This document shows positions 7,191 through 10,079 of a DNA stretch of 10,079 bases, in pieces. Under the pieces are notes generated by a model, which made no database searches, was not told the DNA's origin, and saw nothing but the letters and a program-made list of their open reading frames with translations. The position numbers and the translations under genes were made by a program. Every line of letters starts with the position of its first letter. Within the stretch, counting starts at the first letter, position 1. The stretch comes from an uncultured Ruminococcus sp. (GTDB taxonomy: Bacteria; Bacillota; Clostridia; Oscillospirales; Acutalibacteraceae), in NCBI GenBank assembly GCA_902772755.1, contig CACYCD010000193.1:1-10079 (forward strand). Reading direction: 5' to 3'.

Positions 7191-7212
7191 GTCATTAAAT
7201 ATTTATTATAAT
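7184..7212 (+). promoter_or_regulatory. Predicted promoter of the four-gene membrane-protein operon
   Basis: TTGTCA (7184-7189, 5 of 6 consensus positions), a 17-base spacer and a perfect TATAAT (7207-7212) form a sigma-A promoter with a start point near 7219 and a leader of only about 23 bases before the ATG at 7242. Its -35 box shares bases 7185-7189 with the -35 box of the ilvB promoter on the other strand. Confidence 0.78.
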
Positions 7213-7241
7213 AGATACATACTGAGTTTGAGGTGCAGTGT

Positions 7242-7667
7242 ATGAAACAACAGCTTTCAAAAAATGCAGTCAAGGTATGGAGAATGCGTACAGCCTTGGT
7301 GTTTTTTGTAATAATGTTCCTAAGCGGTGGGATATTTGTTTTTTCACAGCTCATATCCCTGTGTGTGGTGGCAGCGGATATAGCAGGATTTCTGTTTGCA
7401 TTTTTCATCGCCGTCCCCTACGTTTACAAAAACACTGTGCTTGAGGTACGGAAGGACGGTATCACCATAAAAAAGGGTGTGCTTATGCAGAAGCGTATGA
7501 ATATACTTGCAAAAAAGATACAGTATGTCGAGCTTCTGCAGACGCCTATCCAGCGGTATTACAAGGTATACACGGTGGCACTCCATACGGCAGGAGCTAC
7601 GGTGTTTATCAGTCAGGTGGATATGGCACAAAGCCAACGCTTCAGAAAATATCACAGGGAAGAATAG
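7242..7667 (+). CDS. YdbS-like membrane protein with one bacterial PH domain (bPH_2 type)
   Basis: A 141-residue membrane protein whose architecture matches B. subtilis YdbS: a short basic N-terminus, two membrane helices close together (about residues 17-37 and 40-60), then one cytoplasmic bacterial PH-like domain (about 64-135). That domain contains LEVRKDGITIKKGVL and the IQYVELLQTPIQRYYKVYTV pattern typical of bPH_2 proteins, and a TVFISQV strand. A GTG in the same frame at 7233 would add three residues, but it lies inside the ribosome binding site GAGGTG (7230-7235), which sits 6 bases before the ATG at 7242; that fixes the ATG. The molecular function of the family is unknown; in Bacillus I recall ydbST being linked to resistance to a membrane-active bacteriocin. 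The next gene begins 2 bases after the stop, so the two products very likely act together. Confidence 0.85.
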   Translation: MKQQLSKNAVKVWRMRTALVFFVIMFLSGGIFVFSQLISLCVVAADIAGFLFAFFIAVPYVYKNTVLEVRKDGITIKKGVLMQKRMNILAKKIQYVELLQTPIQRYYKVYTVALHTAGATVFISQVDMAQSQRFRKYHREE

Positions 7668-7669
7668 TT

Positions 7670-9112
7670 ATGGCAGGAAATAGGGATAAACGCTTGAAAA
7701 AAGCACATATTTTTACCATATCGGATATGATGCCGAATATCATTCCCGTGCTTGCCCTGCCTATAATCCAAAGCGTACTGCTGGACCCCACCTCCGTGGT
7801 AGGCGTGCTGATGGGCTACGGCACAACTCCGATAATTATAGTTCTGTTCCTTACGGCGGTTTTTCTTGAATACCGGAGCATAGGCTACAGAGAATCACCC
7901 AAGCGACTGCGTGCCTCCAAGGGCTTCTTCTATCTCAGAAGCTCCGACATACCGTATCAGTCGATCCAGTCCGTATATATAAAGAAAAATCTCCGCCCGA
8001 GGATATTCGGTGCAAGACAATTTTTTATATACACGGCAGGCTCATTTTTGAAAAAAGGAAGTTATTCGCTGTTTTTGAACAGAAAAAACGAAAAACAGCT
8101 GGTAAGCACAATATTCGGCAACAGTGAGCCTTTAATAAGATACAAGGGCGGAGTGCTTAGAACTGTGATAATGGTTATGGCTCACAGCAACACACTGACG
8201 GGACTGATCATCATAGCACCAATGCTATACAGGATATCTACTCAAACCGACCAAATGCTCAAGCAGTCATTTGACAGCACAGTGAGCTTGCTGGAATTTG
8301 GCTTTGCACTCATATTGCCCGAGGCTATAGCCGATACCGCCGCCCTGCTCATCGGTGGCTGGGCAATAGCTTTCATCGTTCAGCTGTTCAGATATGCGTT
8401 TTTCAGGCTGGAGATAGGCGAAAAATACATCAAAACCAGCCGTGGGATATTTAACAGAGTTGATTATCTTATGCCGATCTCAAAGATAAACGCAATACAG
8501 ATACGCCAGAGCATACTGATGCAGCTTATGAACCTCAGAAGCACCTATGTTAATGCCGTAGGTGTCAAGGCTCAGAAGGGTGATCTGGGTATGCTGATAC
8601 CTGCCGATACCGAAAAAAACACGAATGCAGTTCTCGACCGCATCACGGATATGCCCAAGTCGGACGGAATAAAGGTCAAGCCCGTAAGGAGCGAATTTAT
8701 GTCGTTTCTCTGGCTGCCTGCATTTTCGGTGCTTGGAGATCTGGGTGCAATGCTCGCCCTGCACCTGCTGGGATATTTCGGAGAGGTGGTGCGGTTTATA
8801 CTGATAGTCCTGCTTGTCGTTCTGGTGTACTGGGTACTGTTCAGAATAACCGCCTACTTCAAAAGCTCGCTGACGATCTGTGACAAGGCAGTTAGGATAG
8901 ACTATTTTGAAAGACTCAACTTCACAAGAACCTTCATTCCCTACGAGCGTATACAGTTTTTAAATGTATACCGCAGTCCTGTCGGAAAAATCTACAATAC
9001 GGCAAACCTGAAAGTCTATGTGTACAGCAACAAATACACCTCCTACAGAATAAAAAACCTTAGGTATGATACTCTGATGGAGGCGGTAAAAATCATTGAG
9101 GAAAGGATTTGA
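7670..9112 (+). CDS. YdbT-like membrane protein with three bacterial PH domains
   Basis: A 480-residue protein with a repeating plan of a membrane helix pair followed by a PH-like domain, three times. Hydrophobic segments lie at about residues 22-37 and 53-67, 163-187 and 222-243, and 345-368 and 372-393. PH-like domains follow each pair at about 67-150 (SKGFFYLRSSDIPYQSIQSV), 245-328 (KTSRGIFNRVDYLMPISKI) and 398-478 (DYFERLNFTRTFIPYERIQ). The shared element is a strand, a turn, then an (I/P)PYxxIQ-like segment, as in B. subtilis YdbT. The ATG at 7670 comes 2 bases after the YdbS-like stop, with AGGGA (7656-7660) 9 bases upstream. Role is unknown; family members are inferred to bind a membrane or partner through the PH folds. 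The following gene starts 2 bases after its stop, tying it to a pair of small transporter-like proteins. Confidence 0.85.
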   Translation: MAGNRDKRLKKAHIFTISDMMPNIIPVLALPIIQSVLLDPTSVVGVLMGYGTTPIIIVLFLTAVFLEYRSIGYRESPKRLRASKGFFYLRSSDIPYQSIQSVYIKKNLRPRIFGARQFFIYTAGSFLKKGSYSLFLNRKNEKQLVSTIFGNSEPLIRYKGGVLRTVIMVMAHSNTLTGLIIIAPMLYRISTQTDQMLKQSFDSTVSLLEFGFALILPEAIADTAALLIGGWAIAFIVQLFRYAFFRLEIGEKYIKTSRGIFNRVDYLMPISKINAIQIRQSILMQLMNLRSTYVNAVGVKAQKGDLGMLIPADTEKNTNAVLDRITDMPKSDGIKVKPVRSEFMSFLWLPAFSVLGDLGAMLALHLLGYFGEVVRFILIVLLVVLVYWVLFRITAYFKSSLTICDKAVRIDYFERLNFTRTFIPYERIQFLNVYRSPVGKIYNTANLKVYVYSNKYTSYRIKNLRYDTLMEAVKIIEERI

Positions 9113-9114
9113 AT

Positions 9115-9492
9115 ATGAAAAACGAGCTGCAAAACGCCGTCCCAAAAAAGGACGGAAAACTGAAATACTTTATAGCACTTCACATTGAACTGCTCCTGTA
9201 TTCGCTGGGAGGGATATGCTCAAAGACGGCGGCAAAAAGTGAATTTCTGTCGTTTGAGTTTATCTTTTGGTACGGATTGGTGATACTTAATCTCGGTATT
9301 TATGCCATAGTCTGGCAGCAAATAATCAAGCATCTTCCGCTGACCACTGCATACGCAAACAAAGCGGTGACAATAGTATGGGGCATACTCTGGGGAATGA
9401 TATTCTTCCACGAGCAAATAAAGTGGAATATGATACTCGGAGCCGTCATAGTGATGGCAGGCGTGATAATGGTGGTGAGATCCGATGAGTGA
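9115..9492 (+). CDS. SMR/DMT-superfamily four-helix membrane protein, first of a pair
   Basis: A 125-residue protein with four predicted membrane helices (about residues 18-38, 48-68, 76-98 and 103-121) and the small-transporter pattern LPLTTAYANKAVTIVWGILWG then FFHEQI ... GAVIVMAGVIMVV, which resembles helices 3-4 of SMR/EamA proteins. Aligning Lys37 with Lys22 of EmrE puts Tyr29 where EmrE has its essential proton-binding Glu14; a glutamate does occur four residues earlier (Glu25). The ATG at 9115, 2 bases after the previous stop, is preferred with AAAGG (9102-9106) 8 bases upstream. A TTG at 9109 overlapping the upstream gene would add two residues. It overlaps the next gene by 8 bases, as expected for a heteromeric pair such as EbrAB/YkkCD or ArnE/ArnF. 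Substrate unknown. Confidence 0.78.
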   Translation: MKNELQNAVPKKDGKLKYFIALHIELLLYSLGGICSKTAAKSEFLSFEFIFWYGLVILNLGIYAIVWQQIIKHLPLTTAYANKAVTIVWGILWGMIFFHEQIKWNMILGAVIVMAGVIMVVRSDE

Positions 9493-9838
9493 GAGAGCTA
9501 TTTATATACTTTACATAATGATATTTATCTTGGGTACCTTCGTGTCCTCGATATCGCAGGTCATACTGAAAAAGAGTGCAGGCAAAACCTATGAAAGCAA
9601 GATAAGAGAGTACCTCAACATAAGAGTAATGGGTGCATACACCGTTTTCTTCCTGGCAACCCTCTGCGTAATAATCGCATACAAAAAAGTCCCCCTCTCA
9701 ATGGGAGCAATACTCGAATCCTCCGGATATTTCTTCGTAGCCGTCCTGAGCTACATATTCCTGAAAGAACACATCTCCAAACAAAAGATCCTAGGACTCG
9801 CAATAATAATAGCAGGAATAATAATCTACGCACTGTAA
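9485..9838 (+). CDS. SMR/DMT-superfamily four-helix membrane protein, second of a pair (ArnE-like)
   Basis: A 117-residue protein with four predicted helices (about residues 6-28, 47-66, 72-93 and 100-117). Helix 1 contains SSISQVILKKSAG, similar to the SxxxQxxxKK pattern of ArnE-type lipid-carrier flippase subunits rather than the AExxxTxxMK of drug exporters; by alignment Ser21 replaces the EmrE glutamate. FLKEHISKQKILGLAIIIAGIIIYAL fits the last loop and helix of DMT proteins and parallels FHEQI in its partner. The ATG (9485) overlaps the upstream stop as ATGAGTGA, which suggests translational coupling and equal amounts; its own ribosome binding site is weak. Codons 49-117 nearly lack third-position T (3 of 69 by hand count, against 9 of 48 before). 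It is the last gene of the operon, ahead of a long hairpin. A lipid-linked sugar flippase is one possibility; the substrate is unknown. Confidence 0.78.
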   Translation: MSERAIYILYIMIFILGTFVSSISQVILKKSAGKTYESKIREYLNIRVMGAYTVFFLATLCVIIAYKKVPLSMGAILESSGYFFVAVLSYIFLKEHISKQKILGLAIIIAGIIIYAL

Positions 9839-9848
9839 GAGTTCTATA

Positions 9849-9899
9849 AAAAGCCTACAGACCTTTAACAGCAATAGCATCAAAGATCTGTAGGCTTTT
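9849..9899 (+). terminator. Terminator hairpin of the membrane-protein operon, probably bidirectional
   Basis: AAAAGCCTACAGA (9849-9861) pairs perfectly with TCTGTAGGCTTTT (9887-9899), a 13-bp stem. The 25-base loop can close further with CTTT (9863-9866) and AAAG (9882-9885). The stem begins 10 bases after the last stop codon and ends in a short T run. On the opposite strand it ends in five U residues, so it may back up the rRNA terminator arriving from the right. Confidence 0.8.
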
Positions 9900-9917
9900 A
9901 AGTATTTAAATGTAATC

Positions 9918-9949
9918 AAAAAAAGAAAAAACCACAACCTGCGGTGTGG
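9918..9949 (-). terminator. Intrinsic terminator of the rRNA operon
   Basis: On the minus strand a GC-rich hairpin (CCAC/GTGG and ACC/GGT arms, one bulged base, 3-base loop; 9932-9949) is followed by six U, one C and seven U (complement of 9918-9931). It lies about 90 bases past the 3' end of the 23S gene, so the rRNA transcript should end here. Confidence 0.83.
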
Positions 9950-9963
9950 CATAATTTCTTAGC

Positions 9964-10000
9964 GGTTGCAACGCAACCTATATTAAAGGGTATGCACCCT
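9964..10000 (-). other. Two small hairpins in the 23S rRNA 3' trailer
   Basis: GGTTGC (9964-9969) pairs with GCAACC (9973-9978) around a 3-base loop, and AGGGT (9987-9991) pairs with ACCCT (9996-10000) around a 4-base loop. Neither is followed by a U run on the minus strand, so they are more likely trailer structure or processing signals than terminators. The stretch holds no gene. Confidence 0.5.
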
Positions 10001-10041
10001 AAAAACTGAACAGAGAAAGGAAGTAAAGATAAACCAAAGTT

Positions 10042-10079
10042 ATGGTCAAGCCCTCGACCAATTAGTACTGCCAAGCTAA
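10042..10079 (-). rRNA. 23S ribosomal RNA, 3' terminal end (gene runs off the right edge)
   Basis: The complement of these bases contains GGCAGTACTAATTGGTCG followed by AGGGCTTGACC. This is the conserved last stretch of bacterial 23S rRNA, ending in the strand that pairs with the GGTCAAG at its 5' end. Only about 38 bases are in the window. The exact mature end, placed near 10042, is estimated from the position of CTTGACC. The gene is transcribed leftwards and is followed by a processing-stem flank, two hairpins and a terminator, with no 5S gene. Confidence 0.92.

Noticed and set aside
7233..7241. GTG at 7233 as the start of the YdbS-like gene
   Set aside because: It lies inside the GAGGTG ribosome binding site that serves the ATG at 7242 and has no site of its own.
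1..10079. CRISPR arrays, insertion sequences, phage genes or tRNA genes
   Set aside because: No spaced direct repeats, transposase-like products, terminal inverted repeats or tRNA-like T-arm sequences were seen on either strand.

Overview
The window looks like chromosomal DNA of a low-to-mid GC Firmicute, most likely a Clostridia member of the Oscillospiraceae (Ruminococcus-like). The basis is the clostridial type of HisRS (four Cys pairs in its insert), a wall-elongation PBP2 next to minD and mgsA, a YdbS/YdbT pair of bacterial PH-domain proteins, strong AGAGGTG-type ribosome binding sites and sigma-A-like promoters. The genus is an inference from protein flavour, not a database result.

Layout. 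Positions 1-5309 hold two minus-strand transcription units read right to left: a PBP2-type transpeptidase (5309-3303) with its own extended -10 promoter, then, after a 177-base AT-rich gap with a second promoter, minD (3125-2379), mgsA (2321-1926), hisS (1895-597) and the first 194 codons of aspS (584 to beyond the left edge). The last four are closely spaced and probably co-transcribed. They join a remnant of the mre/pbp2/min cell-shape cluster to methylglyoxal synthase and the usual hisS-aspS synthetase pair. minC, minE, mreBCD and rodA are not in the window.

Positions 7106-5439 (minus) carry a stand-alone ilvB (acetohydroxyacid synthase catalytic subunit) with its own promoter and a strong intrinsic terminator, and no ilvN beside it. 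Its promoter is back to back with a plus-strand promoter, and the two appear to share a single 7-base block as -35 element (7184-7190).

Positions 7242-9838 (plus) are a tight four-gene operon made only of membrane proteins: a YdbS-like single PH-domain protein, a YdbT-like triple PH-domain protein, and two unequal four-helix SMR/DMT-type proteins that overlap by 8 bases. This is the least characterised part of the window and the best candidate for an undescribed functional unit, perhaps handling a lipid, lipid-linked sugar or membrane-active peptide.

The right edge (10042-10079, minus) is the 3' end of a 23S rRNA gene. It is followed by its processing-stem flank, two small hairpins and a U-rich terminator, with no room for a 5S gene. 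The rRNA terminator and the terminator of the membrane-protein operon meet tail to tail at 9849-9949.
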